In this document: positions 39,431-47,578 of the stretch, one piece after another
How positions within the stretch are numbered: position 1 is the stretch's first letter
Layout of the letters: every line of letters begins with the position of its first letter
Origin: a virus
Virus record (IMG/VR): IMGVR_UViG_3300046524_000088
Location: 1-58,361 of that record
Length of the DNA stretch: 58,361 nt
Reading direction: 5' to 3' (one strand)
Notes under the pieces: generated by a model
Seen by the model: the letters and a program-made list of their open reading frames with translations, nothing else
Told to the model about the DNA's origin: nothing
Database searches by the model: none
Made by a program: the position numbers and the translations under genes

Positions 39431-40433
39431 TTTTACCGCTCCTGCCCTCGGCCAGACCGGCAGCGCGGCCTTGCTGGTATGCCCAATCTGTATCTTCAGG
39501 CCGGGAATGTTGTGCCACCGCGCCAGCGTTCCCGGCAGCGGCTGGCTGGCTCAGCGGTTCAGCCTGCGCGAGCAATGGCTGGGCTGCTACCAAACGCACA
39601 ATGCGTTCAAAGTACGCCAGCTCAGGAGGCGCTGCACCGTACTTAATAGACTCATCAGGGAACAGCTTGCCAAGCTCGGCAAGAATCCACTCCAGACGTG
39701 CCAGAGGTGTGCCGGCGTCGGGCTGCGCCGCTTGCGCATGCTGCTGTGGGGAGGCGAGAGCGGCCTTGACCAGCGATAGCGCGTGCCAGTCCTCTTCAGG
39801 GCAGCCGAAGTGCCGCAGGATGTCCAGCACCGTGCCGCGCTGCGTGCGCGCTTCCATGGCGTGCTGCTGGGCCTGTTGAACGGCGTTTTCCTTGGCGAGA
39901 CATGCCACCCCCAGTTGTTCGCGCAATGCATCACGCTGCGCTGTCACTTCGTTCAGTGCGTCTGCTTGCTCGTCAATCTTGTTGCCGTCCTCGCGCTGCC
40001 GACCGTGCAGGGCCAGGATATCGACGGCAGCCTGCTCAAGCTTTTCTTCTGCGCCAATCGCCCGCATCTGCATCGCCTCGTATGCCGGTTGCAGGAAGGC
40101 CAGCGCTGCGGCGCGTGCTTGCGCTACGGCGGCGGCAGTATGGGCGTCGATGTGGGCAATCAGCGCATCGGCCGCAGCACCCGCTGCGCCACCCTGTTCC
40201 GCGTTACCCCATGCGGCTAGCAGATCAGTGAATTTCCGTGTCTCCACCGTCACTACTGGCGCAGAAGGTGCTTCCACCGCATCGTGGTACTTCTGCGACA
40301 TTTCGAAAGCGCGGGCCTCAGCTTCTGACTTCTCAGTTTTCAACGTCTTGGAATAGGCCAGCAACGCATTCCATGTGTCTTTATGCATGGTCTGATACTC
40401 GGCGTAGTCCTGTTCCAGCTTTTCAAGATCCAT
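39423..40433 (-). CDS. coiled-coil accessory protein
   Basis: A 336-residue, Ala/Gln/Glu-rich helical protein. MDLEKLEQDYAEYQTMHKDT starts at 40433 with AAGGAG upstream. Its tail (WAYQQGRAAGLAEGRSG) resembles Ea22-type modular proteins. The longer reading frame start overlaps two small genes and is rejected. Function unknown. Confidence 0.55.
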   Translation of the reverse strand: MDLEKLEQDYAEYQTMHKDTWNALLAYSKTLKTEKSEAEARAFEMSQKYHDAVEAPSAPVVTVETRKFTDLLAAWGNAEQGGAAGAAADALIAHIDAHTAAAVAQARAAALAFLQPAYEAMQMRAIGAEEKLEQAAVDILALHGRQREDGNKIDEQADALNEVTAQRDALREQLGVACLAKENAVQQAQQHAMEARTQRGTVLDILRHFGCPEEDWHALSLVKAALASPQQHAQAAQPDAGTPLARLEWILAELGKLFPDESIKYGAAPPELAYFERIVRLVAAQPLLAQAEPLSQPAAAGNAGAVAQHSRPEDTDWAYQQGRAAGLAEGRSGKNE

Positions 40434-40584
40434 CGTGTTCTCCTTGGGTCTGCGCGGCGATCTTCTGCAAGTGCCTGTAAATCGTGGAGCGGGACACGCC
40501 AGCCTTGCGGGCCGCTTCACTGATCGAATTCTTCTTCAGCAATGAAATTGCCTTCTTAAGCGCGGCTGACGTGCGGCCGGTCAT
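40423..40584 (-). CDS. 53-residue HTH protein
   Basis: MTGRTSAALKKAISLLKKNS... contains SEAARKAGVSRSTIYRHLQK, a Fis/resolvase-type helix-turn-helix that fills most of the protein. The start overlaps the preceding stop (ATGA) and the end overlaps the next start by 11 bases. Probably a DNA-binding regulator acting on phage or host genes. Confidence 0.7.
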   Translation of the reverse strand: MTGRTSAALKKAISLLKKNSISEAARKAGVSRSTIYRHLQKIAAQTQGEHDGS

Positions 40585-40712
40585 TTGAAGAAACTCCCGA
40601 TGTAACCTGTAAAAGCGTCCCAGGTTTTGCGAGCAGTGCCGAATTGCTTGCCGCACCAGAAGCCAGAAACAAAAACGCCCACGACGAAGGTGAGCAGGAT
40701 GATGTCGAACAT
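40581..40712 (-). CDS. 43-residue single-pass membrane protein
   Basis: MFDIILLTFVVGVFVSGFWC... is one membrane helix and a short basic/aromatic tail. AAAGGAAA precedes the ATG and the stop overlaps the HTH start. Too short for routine prediction but well supported by spacing. Confidence 0.6.
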   Translation of the reverse strand: MFDIILLTFVVGVFVSGFWCGKQFGTARKTWDAFTGYIGSFFK

Positions 40713-40762
40713 GATTTTCCTTTAGCGGCGGCACAGGATGCATGCCGCCGCAGTGATGGAGA

Positions 40763-41374
40763 TTAGTCGTTGATGGCGTGCACGATCAGATCGGCCGTGG
40801 TTGGGAAGGAGTCCGCTTCAGCGACGGTCTTCGCGTCCACGATGTCGAACTTGGCGCCGGTCAGGTCATCGTCCAGTTGCTTCAGGTAGGCGGCTGCACC
40901 AGCATCGTCGCCGACTTGGATGAACAGGAACGTCAGGGCATCGTCGGTTTCCTGGCTGTTGGCTTGGTCGATGATGACCTTGGCCGCTGCCGCCTTGTCG
41001 TCCGGCACGCCGTCGGTGAATACGACGATGAAATCCTTCTTGTCGGACTTGCCGGCCAACTTCAGGGCTGCGGTCAGGGCTTCAGCCAGAGGCGTCGAGC
41101 CGCGTGGCTGATTGCTGGCGAACACGTCACGGATGTTGGTGCTGGTCACGCCGTCATTGCTGACGATGCTGCCGCCACTGAACAGTACGAGGCCCAGTCC
41201 ATCGCTGTCGATCTGCTCCACGTCACGGACAAAGGTCATCGCGCTTTCTTGCACGGCCTGCCAGCGAGTGACGGACGAGCCAGCCTTGACTGGCTCAGCC
41301 ATAGAGCCGGATTTGTCGATCACGATGATGAAGTCGTACTCACCTAGTTTTGCCAGAATTTCAGGAGTTGCCAT
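40763..41374 (-). CDS. VWA-domain protein with intact MIDAS
   Basis: A 203-residue protein that is one von Willebrand factor A domain. The metal-ion site is complete: DKSGS (Asp20, Ser22, Ser24), Thr94 in RGSTPLAEAL, and Asp121 in FTDGVPDD. No signal peptide, so it acts in the cytoplasm or virion. VWA proteins usually mediate metal-dependent protein binding, often with AAA partners, but none is seen here. AAGGA precedes the ATG; a short inverted repeat lies in its leader (41396-41424). Confidence 0.8.
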   Translation of the reverse strand: MATPEILAKLGEYDFIIVIDKSGSMAEPVKAGSSVTRWQAVQESAMTFVRDVEQIDSDGLGLVLFSGGSIVSNDGVTSTNIRDVFASNQPRGSTPLAEALTAALKLAGKSDKKDFIVVFTDGVPDDKAAAAKVIIDQANSQETDDALTFLFIQVGDDAGAAAYLKQLDDDLTGAKFDIVDAKTVAEADSFPTTADLIVHAIND

Positions 41375-41395
41375 TTTATTTCCTTAAAAGAAATA

Positions 41396-41424
41396 CCGGA
41401 CTTTGCTATTTGCGCGGTGTCCGG
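41396..41424 (-). promoter_or_regulatory. inverted repeat in the VWA gene leader
   Basis: CCGGAC (41396-41401) and GTCCGG (41419-41424) are complementary and about 20 bases upstream of the VWA start. It could be an operator or a leader hairpin; without further copies its role is open. Confidence 0.35.
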
Positions 41425-41477
41425 CGAAACCGCTTGGAGGACTTCACTGTAAATCATGGTGAAGCATAACGCAACAA

Positions 41478-41690
41478 CTATTTGTTGCAAGATGCTACAT
41501 TTAATTCAAGCTGCCGAGTGTCGACAGGCTTTAGTACGTAGATCAAGTTGCTGTATTCACAATCAGGCAACTTTGCCAGCACCGCCACGCGTGCAACCTC
41601 ATGGCAGACAGAGGAATGCTCATGCTCCCATATGCAGCCACGGCATGACTTGCCCGGTGCTGTGGTTACTTGCGTGTCGGCTGGCCGCAT
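41478..41690 (-). CDS. Cys-rich small protein
   Basis: A 70-residue protein with SCRGCIWEHEHSSVCHE, then LPDCE, giving four or five metal-binding candidates in a short helix-loop fold. It lies just downstream of the exonuclease gene. Similar Cys-rich miniproteins are common in phage early operons. Function unknown. Confidence 0.55.
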   Translation of the reverse strand: MRPADTQVTTAPGKSCRGCIWEHEHSSVCHEVARVAVLAKLPDCEYSNLIYVLKPVDTRQLELNVASCNK

Positions 41691-41701
41691 AGTTGCTCCG
41701 G

Positions 41702-42733
41702 TTAAAACTTCGCCTGCACATCCGCAACGTGCCGCTGTATGGCTGCGCAGATACGAGGGAAATCAGCGTCTTGGTACAGCTTGCCGGGCTGGCCCTTGGC
41801 GGTGCCATGCGCGAAGCCAAGAGACGCCAGGAACTCAGCCGTCACGTTGAAGCCGAGTCTGTCAACGATGACGCCCAGCTTGAGCGTAGGCGGTGCCTCC
41901 GCAGGCGCCAGCGTGACGGCTAGCGATGCCTGCTCTTCTGGAGTGAATTCCAGCACCTCCGGATCAATGATGATCTGGATGCGTGTGTCGGGCGCTGGAA
42001 TCACGGCCTCCGCTATCATGGCGTCAGCAATGGCTGCGCTGTCGGGCTGGGGTGCTGGATCTGGTGCGGCTTCGTTCATGGCTGGCTTTCTCGTTGGGTT
42101 GAACGCGAGGAACATCTGCACTTTTGCTTCGACTTCAGCGAGGAAATTCAGCACGTCTTCTTCCAACTGGTCGATGTATTTCTGGTTCCGCATGATGCGG
42201 GTCTTGTAGAGCTTGAGGTGTGCGGCGTCGCCTTGCATGCGCGGGTCGTATGAGCAGAAGTCGATCCACTCAAGGTCCATCACCCACATTTGCCCATAGA
42301 CTTGCGGCTCATGGTTTTCCGGCATGCCGTTGGCCCACGTTGCAAGGTGCACGGCGCTGTTGAACGGGCATTTAATTTCAATGCCGCCAGTAGCTCCTAC
42401 GCGGCCGTCAGACGATGCGCCAACCCATTTATGCACCTTGTGCTTGGCAAAGCCGACTTCGCGCACCATGGCCCCGGCATTCGTTTCGTAGGCTGCGCGT
42501 GCATATGGCTCAGCATCGGTTCCCCATTGCATAGCGTAGCTGCTGGCCGATTCGATTGGTTCGCCGGTCAGGCGCTCAACCACCAATTCCATCAGGTAGT
42601 CTTCGCGGGCCTTCAGCGGCTTGCCGTCGCGCTTGCTGATGGCCAAGATATCGATGAACCGGCTTGCGGTAGCGTGACCAGCACGCTGCTGGAGCCAAGA
42701 CAGCCCACCTTGGTCGGATTGGCGCTCAAGCAT
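41702..42733 (-). CDS. YqaJ-family (lambda Exo-like) 5'-3' exonuclease
   Basis: A 343-residue protein. The nuclease core keeps the PD-(D/E)XK residues: Asp109 (ASSDGRVG), Glu119 and Lys121 (GIEIKCPF), plus Glu75 (WGTDAEPYARA) and the Gln motif PQVYGQMWV. It resects duplex ends to 3' overhangs for the annealase. The C-terminal 130 residues are an extra Pro/Ala-rich and small globular extension not needed for nuclease activity. Its start overlaps the bet stop, forming the Red-like pair. Confidence 0.88.
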   Translation of the reverse strand: MLERQSDQGGLSWLQQRAGHATASRFIDILAISKRDGKPLKAREDYLMELVVERLTGEPIESASSYAMQWGTDAEPYARAAYETNAGAMVREVGFAKHKVHKWVGASSDGRVGATGGIEIKCPFNSAVHLATWANGMPENHEPQVYGQMWVMDLEWIDFCSYDPRMQGDAAHLKLYKTRIMRNQKYIDQLEEDVLNFLAEVEAKVQMFLAFNPTRKPAMNEAAPDPAPQPDSAAIADAMIAEAVIPAPDTRIQIIIDPEVLEFTPEEQASLAVTLAPAEAPPTLKLGVIVDRLGFNVTAEFLASLGFAHGTAKGQPGKLYQDADFPRICAAIQRHVADVQAKF

Positions 42734-43496
42734 CGGAACCCCCTTTTACAGCATCAGCCGCGTCGGCACGCTTTTTCAGCGTCGGCATGTTCGGCACCAG
42801 CGCTTGACGCTGCTCCTCGGTGATCGCAGCCCAAGCTGTCTCCAAATCCACCAAGCCGCCATCAGCGACCGTTTCAAGGTGCGCCAGTATGTCGGCATGC
42901 ACTTCGGTGAATTCGACCGTCATGGCCTGTTCTGCGATGTCTGCTGGGTTGCGGCGCTGTGGGCGCTGGTTGCCGCCGGCTACCGGCACTTCCATGATGC
43001 GCTCAGCCTCGTCCAGGTCGAAGATGCCGACATAGCCGAAGGCCAGGCGCGCGCACTGAATCATGGCCTTGTGGCGAAGCATACGCTTCGGGTGAGATTG
43101 CCATGGCTTGACAGGCCGCTTACACTCGCTGAGCCATTCAGTAACCTTTACCGGGTGGCTGCGGTCCTTGCGGTGCATGATGCAGGTGCACGACTCTTCA
43201 TCCTGCTGGAAGTCCATGCCGTCGAACTGTGGGTGGCTGTTGATGATGCGCGACCAGCCGTCGACGCCAACCACTGGCACAATCCCGTTGTTCTGGTCGG
43301 GGAAGGCATAGATTTCCTTGGTCCAGGGATTCAAGCCATATTGCTGGGCCACGATCAGCAGTGCGGACATTTGCGCGTCCGATACATTGCCCTTGAAAGC
43401 CGTAGCTTTCAGGACCGTCGTCAGGTCATCGGATTCCGGGATGCCAAAGGTTTCAGCCAGTTGCGAGACTTGCTTTACTACGAGCGCGTTGCTCAT
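42726..43496 (-). CDS. bet: single-strand annealing recombinase Bet (Red-beta family)
   Basis: A 256-residue protein with family signatures LKATAFKGNVSDAQMSALLI, QYGLNPWTKEIYAFPDQN, GIVPVVGVDGWSRIIN and the C-terminal KAMIQCARLAFGY. It anneals complementary strands produced by the exonuclease encoded next to it; together they repair and recombine phage genomes. Upstream lies a long non-coding element (copy C). Confidence 0.92.
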   Translation of the reverse strand: MSNALVVKQVSQLAETFGIPESDDLTTVLKATAFKGNVSDAQMSALLIVAQQYGLNPWTKEIYAFPDQNNGIVPVVGVDGWSRIINSHPQFDGMDFQQDEESCTCIMHRKDRSHPVKVTEWLSECKRPVKPWQSHPKRMLRHKAMIQCARLAFGYVGIFDLDEAERIMEVPVAGGNQRPQRRNPADIAEQAMTVEFTEVHADILAHLETVADGGLVDLETAWAAITEEQRQALVPNMPTLKKRADAADAVKGGSDA

Positions 43497-43509
43497 TTGA
43501 TGCCTTTCT

Positions 43510-43526
43510 GCTGTGACTATGACAGC
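43510..43526. promoter_or_regulatory. palindromic operator candidate upstream of bet
   Basis: GCTGT (43510-43514) and ACAGC (43522-43526) form a 17-base imperfect palindrome directly upstream of the bet ribosome site (AAAGG). A repressor bound here could block the recombination genes. Confidence 0.4.
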
Positions 43527-43554
43527 TATTAGGTTTTAAAGAAGTTAGAGGTAG

Positions 43555-43800
43555 TGCTTACTGTTACTGCTGTTCTTGGTATATCCAAGAGGCTTGAGCG
43601 GTCCCCAGTCTTAGCTAGGGAACCTTCAACAATGATCCAGTGAGGAATCGCATTGCCCCGACAGCCATTTCGCGTGAGTGGTGCTATCTTCGCCGCCACT
43701 TTGTCCGGTATTTCACACGCTATGCCACAGTCCCGGTGTTCACTTAGCGCCCTGTTGCTTGCAGTCCCGGCGGTTAAGCTAGTCGATGGTGCAGAAACGC
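43555..43800 (-). ncRNA. non-coding structured element, copy C, upstream of bet
   Basis: About 440 bases between 43497 and 43942 have no convincing gene. Read on the minus strand, this part aligns with copy B: GGACTGCAAGCAACAGGGC (43767-43749), GTGAAC, then a hairpin AGTGG/CCACT around CGGCGAAGATAGCA (43700-43677), then CGAAATGGCTGTCG (43672-43659). A further stem, GGTTCCC/GGGGACC, lies near 43624-43600. In copy B the first stem is ATCGG/CCGAT around CGGCGAAGAAAGCA, so pairing is kept while bases change. It follows a terminator and may be a bet leader or a free RNA. Confidence 0.65.
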
Positions 43801-43876
43801 AAAAAGGGTCTAACCTTCTGCTTTCACCTGGGCGAACAGGTTGTGCTCTCAGCACAGAAAACAGAAGGTTAGACCC
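43801..43876 (-). terminator. long-stem, branched terminator
   Basis: GGGTCTAACCTTCTG (43806-43820) is exactly complementary to CAGAAGGTTAGACCC (43862-43876). On the minus strand the 15-bp stem is followed by TTTTT. The 41-base loop holds two more hairpins, GTGCT/AGCAC and ACCTG/CAGGT. It ends the upstream accessory operon before element C and bet. Confidence 0.75.
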
Positions 43877-43942
43877 TCTATCTCGTCAATGTTCGCCCAT
43901 CGACAGAACGGATAATGCCACACTACATTGGCATTTGGCAAA

Positions 43943-44017
43943 TCATTTCCTACGAACAGCCACCAAAAGAGCCGCAAGCAACACGCCCGACCACGCGAGG
44001 TAGATCAGGTCACTCAT
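43943..44017 (-). CDS. 24-residue membrane microprotein
   Basis: MSDLIYLAWSGVLLAALLVA... is one hydrophobic helix ending in RRK. The start lies in an overlap with the stop of the preceding gene, and AAGG lies nine bases upstream. Only position and composition support it. Confidence 0.45.
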   Translation of the reverse strand: MSDLIYLAWSGVLLAALLVAVRRK

Positions 44018-44198
44018 CGGACTGGGCCTTGAGGCGGCGCATGGCTTCGCAGTGCACAGCCAGCTCATCGGGCTTGAACGGTACGCCGAGTTCGGTCCAC
44101 TCTTCGCGCACCTTCTCCAGCATCGCCTGGTACGCTTCGCTGTCGCGCTCCTGCTTCAGGTCGCGGGACTCGCCGAAGAGGTTGCGGTCGGCGGTCAT
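44010..44198 (-). CDS. hypothetical 62-residue protein
   Basis: MTADRNLFGESRDLKQERDS... is a charged helical protein. The ATG at 44198 overlaps the preceding stop and has GGAG five bases upstream; the GTG six bases earlier is less likely. No family recognised. Confidence 0.6.
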   Translation of the reverse strand: MTADRNLFGESRDLKQERDSEAYQAMLEKVREEWTELGVPFKPDELAVHCEAMRRLKAQSDE

Positions 44199-44653
44199 GG
44201 CCACTCCAAGCCGTCGTCCTTGAACCCAGCCACAGGATATGGCGGCAGAGGTACTGGCGCAGCATTGTTGACGCCGTACAGAATCTTCTGGAACAATGCG
44301 ATGCGGTCAGACTTGACTAGCAAGTTCAATCGCTTGGCTTCGGCGGTAGCTTCCATGAACTTGTCGAAGAACGATTCCGATGCGGTAGCGATGACGTTGA
44401 TATGGCCCAGCGTGTATGACTGGAAGCTGCCGGGATCGCCGATCAAGCAGCCGCCAGCATGGATACGACTGCCGCCGAGTTCGAAGCCCTTACCGCAAAT
44501 GAGCACGTCTTCGAATTGAGCAAAATCTCCCGGCTGAAGAAATACAAGCCAGTCCTCATCGGTATCCATTGGAGGCGGGTTGCATGTGACACGGCTTCCA
44601 ACCGGCTCGATGCGCTCGACAGCGCCCTTCAGATATTCGATCAGGTCGCTCAT
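44195..44653 (-). CDS. nucleotidyltransferase-like phage protein (tentative)
   Basis: A 152-residue protein with VGSRVTCNPPPMDTDEDWLV, reminiscent of the GS...DxD region of small nucleotidyltransferases, followed by IHAGGCLIGDPGSFQSYTLG and an FDKFMEATAEAKRLNLLVKS helix. It resembles a recurrent phage family I cannot name with certainty. If the acidic residues are catalytic it would transfer nucleotides to a substrate; this is inference. Confidence 0.5.
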   Translation of the reverse strand: MSDLIEYLKGAVERIEPVGSRVTCNPPPMDTDEDWLVFLQPGDFAQFEDVLICGKGFELGGSRIHAGGCLIGDPGSFQSYTLGHINVIATASESFFDKFMEATAEAKRLNLLVKSDRIALFQKILYGVNNAAPVPLPPYPVAGFKDDGLEWP

Positions 44654-45333
44654 TTCTGCGCCTCCTGTGTTGGTGGTAGCGATGCAAGAGCAGCGCGAGA
44701 CTTTGCGATGGATGCCTTGGTGTTATCGTATGCCTCTGGCACCGGGACGAATTCAGGATAGCGGCCAAACCAGCTAACCATTTCAGTCAGCGCCTCCACC
44801 AGCGCAGCATTAGGGCTAGCAGCGGCAAGGATGGCGCGGGCGAATCGCAACTGTGAGGACTGCATGTGCATGTCGTCGCTGTAGTTGAACGTGTCTCGGT
44901 AGACATCGGCAATCTCGCCATCCGTCAGCGCTGCTTTAGGCGCGGCCTGCTGGGATGCAGCGATAGCGGCGCGGGCTTTCCACACGTTCCATTCGTTGCG
45001 GATACCGACGTGGTTATATTGGTCGCCAATGCCACGAGTAAACAGTTCGTCGTCGGCGTCCCAGTTGCCGCCATCCTCACGAACAGCCCAAGCTTCAAAC
45101 TCCGCCCGCTCATCGGCTGGCGCACTTCTGGCGACTGAGGAAGCGGCGAGGGCGGCGCGGATGACTCCGGTAGCGCCGGTCAACTCCGATACCATCTGGC
45201 CGGTGCGGGCATCGATTGCGCTGGCATAGTCCCATTCTTCCGGGCCGACTTGCTGCATGTTGATGCACAGCGAAAGTTCGGCGCTGATTTCATCAACGCG
45301 AGTACATGCAGCTTCGATTTTTTGGGTGGTCAT
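44650..45333 (-). CDS. Ea22-like accessory protein
   Basis: A 227-residue protein (MTTQKIEAACTRVDEISAEL...) with an Ala-rich helical domain, a central segment FEAWAVREDGGNWDADDELF and a C-terminal helix ending PPTQEAQK. GAAGGAAT precedes the ATG at 45333, one base after the previous stop. Similar in style to the proteins encoded at 37812, 39423 and 45335. Confidence 0.55.
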   Translation of the reverse strand: MTTQKIEAACTRVDEISAELSLCINMQQVGPEEWDYASAIDARTGQMVSELTGATGVIRAALAASSVARSAPADERAEFEAWAVREDGGNWDADDELFTRGIGDQYNHVGIRNEWNVWKARAAIAASQQAAPKAALTDGEIADVYRDTFNYSDDMHMQSSQLRFARAILAAASPNAALVEALTEMVSWFGRYPEFVPVPEAYDNTKASIAKSRAALASLPPTQEAQK

Positions 45334-45334
45334 T

Positions 45335-45982
45335 TTATTCCTTCGTGGCGTTGTATGCAGAGCATGGATCGATCTGCAAAATTTCATGGATGCTTGGGGA
45401 AAGCTGGTACACGATATTCCACAACGCGCCCTCGTATTTGCTGTTGTCATTGAAATAGAGCGCGGCTACAGCTTCGTTCAGCGCCGCATCACGCTCCACC
45501 TCGCCAGCCGGCGCTGCGCTGCCTGCTTCGGGTAGTGGGGAAGCGCGATGGCCGATAACAGCGATTGCGAGGTCGCACAGTTCGTCCAGCAGATCGTTGC
45601 AATCAGCTGCTGGGTACAGATCACATTCGCGCATGTAGCCCGTCAGGCCAGACGCCAGTGAATCGCGCAGCACTTCACGCAACTCTGGAGATGGCTGCGC
45701 TACTTCGGATGGCTGGGCAGCGACAGGTCCAGCATACAGCGGTGCGCCGTGTGGCAATGAAAGCATCGACTGGCCCGACACGCCCACAGAACCACTGGAA
45801 TAGTGGTTGATGTGGCCGACAGGCTTCGACTCCACGTAGTCGCGCACCACGCCCTCCGCCACGCCCAGCTCACCGCCAAGCTGATTCCATACGCGCTCGT
45901 CTTTGCAGTCGGCGGCGTCTATCAGCTTCACAGCGGATATAAGGCGGCGAAGGGCTTCCAGTGGGGTGATAGTGGCGATCAT
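45335..45982 (-). CDS. Ea22-like accessory protein
   Basis: A 215-residue protein, MIATITPLEALRRLISAVKL..., with AERDAALNEAVAAL-like helical repeats and a Pro/Ala linker (PLYAGPVAAQPSEVAQPSPE). The start overlaps the previous stop (ATGA). No function assigned; modular proteins of this kind often vary between related phages. Confidence 0.55.
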   Translation of the reverse strand: MIATITPLEALRRLISAVKLIDAADCKDERVWNQLGGELGVAEGVVRDYVESKPVGHINHYSSGSVGVSGQSMLSLPHGAPLYAGPVAAQPSEVAQPSPELREVLRDSLASGLTGYMRECDLYPAADCNDLLDELCDLAIAVIGHRASPLPEAGSAAPAGEVERDAALNEAVAALYFNDNSKYEGALWNIVYQLSPSIHEILQIDPCSAYNATKE

Positions 45983-46440
45983 GCCGGAACCTCATCAGCC
46001 TTGATATTGCCCGCCAACCAAGCGCGCATTTGTTCCCATCGCTGAGCGCCGGCCATCGGATTCTTGATGCGCTTTGCATGAGATTCTCCGGGAGGCGTGA
46101 TCCACTCCCAATCGCGTGCATATTCATCATTCATGTACATGATTTCTTGAGATAGGCATGCCGCTATATCGAACTTCGTACCAAGCGTTTCGTGGTCATA
46201 GGTATCGATCTGCGTTAGATCAAACCCGCGTGCGCGCCCGACAACACCCAGCGTGCAAAACTGGCCTTCAGTTTCCAGCTCACCGGAAACCAACTCTTTC
46301 ACAGGCATTGCATTCAGCGCCGCTAGGGCCTCTTTGAGAAACGCCTGACCTCGCTTTCCACGGATGGCTGAGGCAACACGGCCCCGCCATTTAATCAGGC
46401 TCCAATTGTCTAAATCGTCAGAATAACCGGAACGGCTCAT
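45979..46440 (-). CDS. conserved phage protein of unknown function
   Basis: A 153-residue protein, MSRSGYSDDLDNWSLIKWRG, with VASAIRGKRGQAFLKEALAA, LNAMPVKELVSGEL and EIMYMNDE, a pattern recurring in many phages without known function. GGAGGAAGT precedes the ATG. Confidence 0.65.
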   Translation of the reverse strand: MSRSGYSDDLDNWSLIKWRGRVASAIRGKRGQAFLKEALAALNAMPVKELVSGELETEGQFCTLGVVGRARGFDLTQIDTYDHETLGTKFDIAACLSQEIMYMNDEYARDWEWITPPGESHAKRIKNPMAGAQRWEQMRAWLAGNIKADEVPA

Positions 46441-46473
46441 ACTTCCTCCAGATGCTGGGTAGACCAGCGTAAA

Positions 46474-47034
46474 TTAATCGGTGTAGGCGATGTACTTGAA
46501 GCGCCCAGGTTTGCCATCTTGTGGCCGGGAATGGTATTCGAATCGACCGCCGAATGTTCCTTGGATCGCTTCCACCAATTCTTCAGTCGTAGTGCCTTCG
46601 GGGTAAATTCCTTCTTTTATCATGCTGGCATTGCTATGCGAAGCCCAGCGCCAATCAATGCGAGTAGGGTCAAGTGGACGAGGCTCCCATGATTTGTAGA
46701 CGCCAGTCGAGCGCTCAACCTTAACCACATAATCGTTGATGGTGGTCTGATAAACTTCCTCGTCATCCGCCTCTTCCCATCCGCAATCAGGGCAGAAGTT
46801 ACGCGGCGCTGTGCATGCGCTGCATGGTGCTGAAAGATGGCATGAGCAGTTATCTGCGCGGCGCGTATCGATGATGCCGGCGCAATGATTGCGGCAGCAG
46901 TCAGAGCCTTCTTCGTAGCCGTGCTTGCCCTCCACTCCGAAGAAATCGCGCATCCATGAATTTGTCTTGGCGACCAATTCAGGTGATTGGATGCGCGCAA
47001 ATTCCGCGCTGACTTGCATTCTTGGCGCGTTCAT
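46474..47034 (-). CDS. Cys-rich zinc-binding-like protein
   Basis: A 186-residue protein (MNAPRMQVSAEFARIQSPEL...). The central part is rich in Cys: SDCCRNHCAGI, NCSCHLSAPCSACTAPRNFC and CPDCGW, enough for two or more zinc sites. The C-terminal part is an alpha/beta region. The ATG at 47034 overlaps the microprotein stop. Function unknown. Confidence 0.6.
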   Translation of the reverse strand: MNAPRMQVSAEFARIQSPELVAKTNSWMRDFFGVEGKHGYEEGSDCCRNHCAGIIDTRRADNCSCHLSAPCSACTAPRNFCPDCGWEEADDEEVYQTTINDYVVKVERSTGVYKSWEPRPLDPTRIDWRWASHSNASMIKEGIYPEGTTTEELVEAIQGTFGGRFEYHSRPQDGKPGRFKYIAYTD

Positions 47035-47141
47035 GACATCCCCCATCCCGCAGCGAAAGCCACGACCACGATAACGAGCAGCCAGCGGGCGACCGTGGAC
47101 GACTTCGGGCGCGTGGTGGAGAGTGGGCGGGCGCTGGTCAT
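47031..47141 (-). CDS. 36-residue membrane microprotein
   Basis: MTSARPLSTTRPKSSTVARW... is a short polar N-terminus followed by one hydrophobic helix (LLVIVVVVAFAAGWG). Start and stop each lie in ATGA overlaps with the neighbours. Well supported by coupling though very short. Confidence 0.6.
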   Translation of the reverse strand: MTSARPLSTTRPKSSTVARWLLVIVVVAFAAGWGMS

Positions 47142-47398
47142 GCTGCACGCCCAAACGGAAGACCTGCAGCTTTCAGTGCAGCAGTAGCGCGCTCGGCGGT
47201 TTCAGCTCCGAAGTTCTTCCCTTCGATGATCTGGCCGCCATGAAAAGACGGATCGCAAATGCGCAACTCGTCGGCCTCAATGATGTCCAGCAGCGCCTTT
47301 ACCGAATCGTCAGTATCTTCGACGCGATACGAAGGGTACAGCTTTTGCAGGAAGCCCAGTGCGTTGCGGCGGTCACAAGTAGCGAATGCAAAGCTCAT
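47138..47398 (-). CDS. hypothetical protein, first gene of the leftward accessory operon
   Basis: An 86-residue protein (MSFAFATCDRRNALGFLQKL...) with AAAGGAGA before the ATG. It lies 55 bases after the predicted transcription start, so is probably expressed strongly and early. The longer upstream extension of this frame overlaps the divergent regulator and is rejected. Confidence 0.65.
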   Translation of the reverse strand: MSFAFATCDRRNALGFLQKLYPSYRVEDTDDSVKALLDIIEADELRICDPSFHGGQIIEGKNFGAETAERATAALKAAGLPFGRAA

Positions 47399-47459
47399 GT
47401 ATTTCTCCTTTGTGTTGGTGGTGTAGTAGTGGGGAAGCGGTTGCGATCCGATGAACACA

Positions 47460-47488
47460 ACTATATCCATAGATACACACAACATCAA
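47460..47488 (-). promoter_or_regulatory. sigma70-type promoter of the leftward accessory operon
   Basis: On the minus strand, TTGATG (47488-47483), 17 bases, TATAGT (47465-47460), transcription start near 47453. It is back-to-back with the promoter at 47511-47539. Confidence 0.7.
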
Positions 47489-47510
47489 GCGTTTTTTGTA
47501 AATATATGGC

Positions 47511-47539
47511 TTGAAGGAAACCGAAAGATGCTCTACTAT
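47511..47539 (+). promoter_or_regulatory. promoter of the rightward early operon
   Basis: TTGAAG (47511-47516), 17 bases, TACTAT (47534-47539), with start near 47546, inside the dyad at 47542-47565. It drives the HTH regulator and the long early operon. Confidence 0.6.
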
Positions 47540-47541
47540 TA

Positions 47542-47565
47542 GGTCATCCGCTTTCGGATATGACC
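47542..47565. promoter_or_regulatory. operator-like dyad at the early promoter start
   Basis: GGTCAT (47542-47547) and ATGACC (47560-47565) with inner CCG/CGG form a near-perfect 24-base dyad over the expected transcription start. The gene it precedes encodes an HTH protein, so autoregulation is the obvious hypothesis. Confidence 0.5.
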
Positions 47566-47578
47566 AATGGAGCAACCA

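Noticed and set aside
40778-41347. 189-residue plus ORF opposite the VWA gene
   Set aside because: Antisense shadow of a complete VWA domain.
43653-44003. 116-residue plus ORF (and 43529-43855 minus) near bet
   Set aside because: Both cross the long inverted repeat or element C; translations look random.
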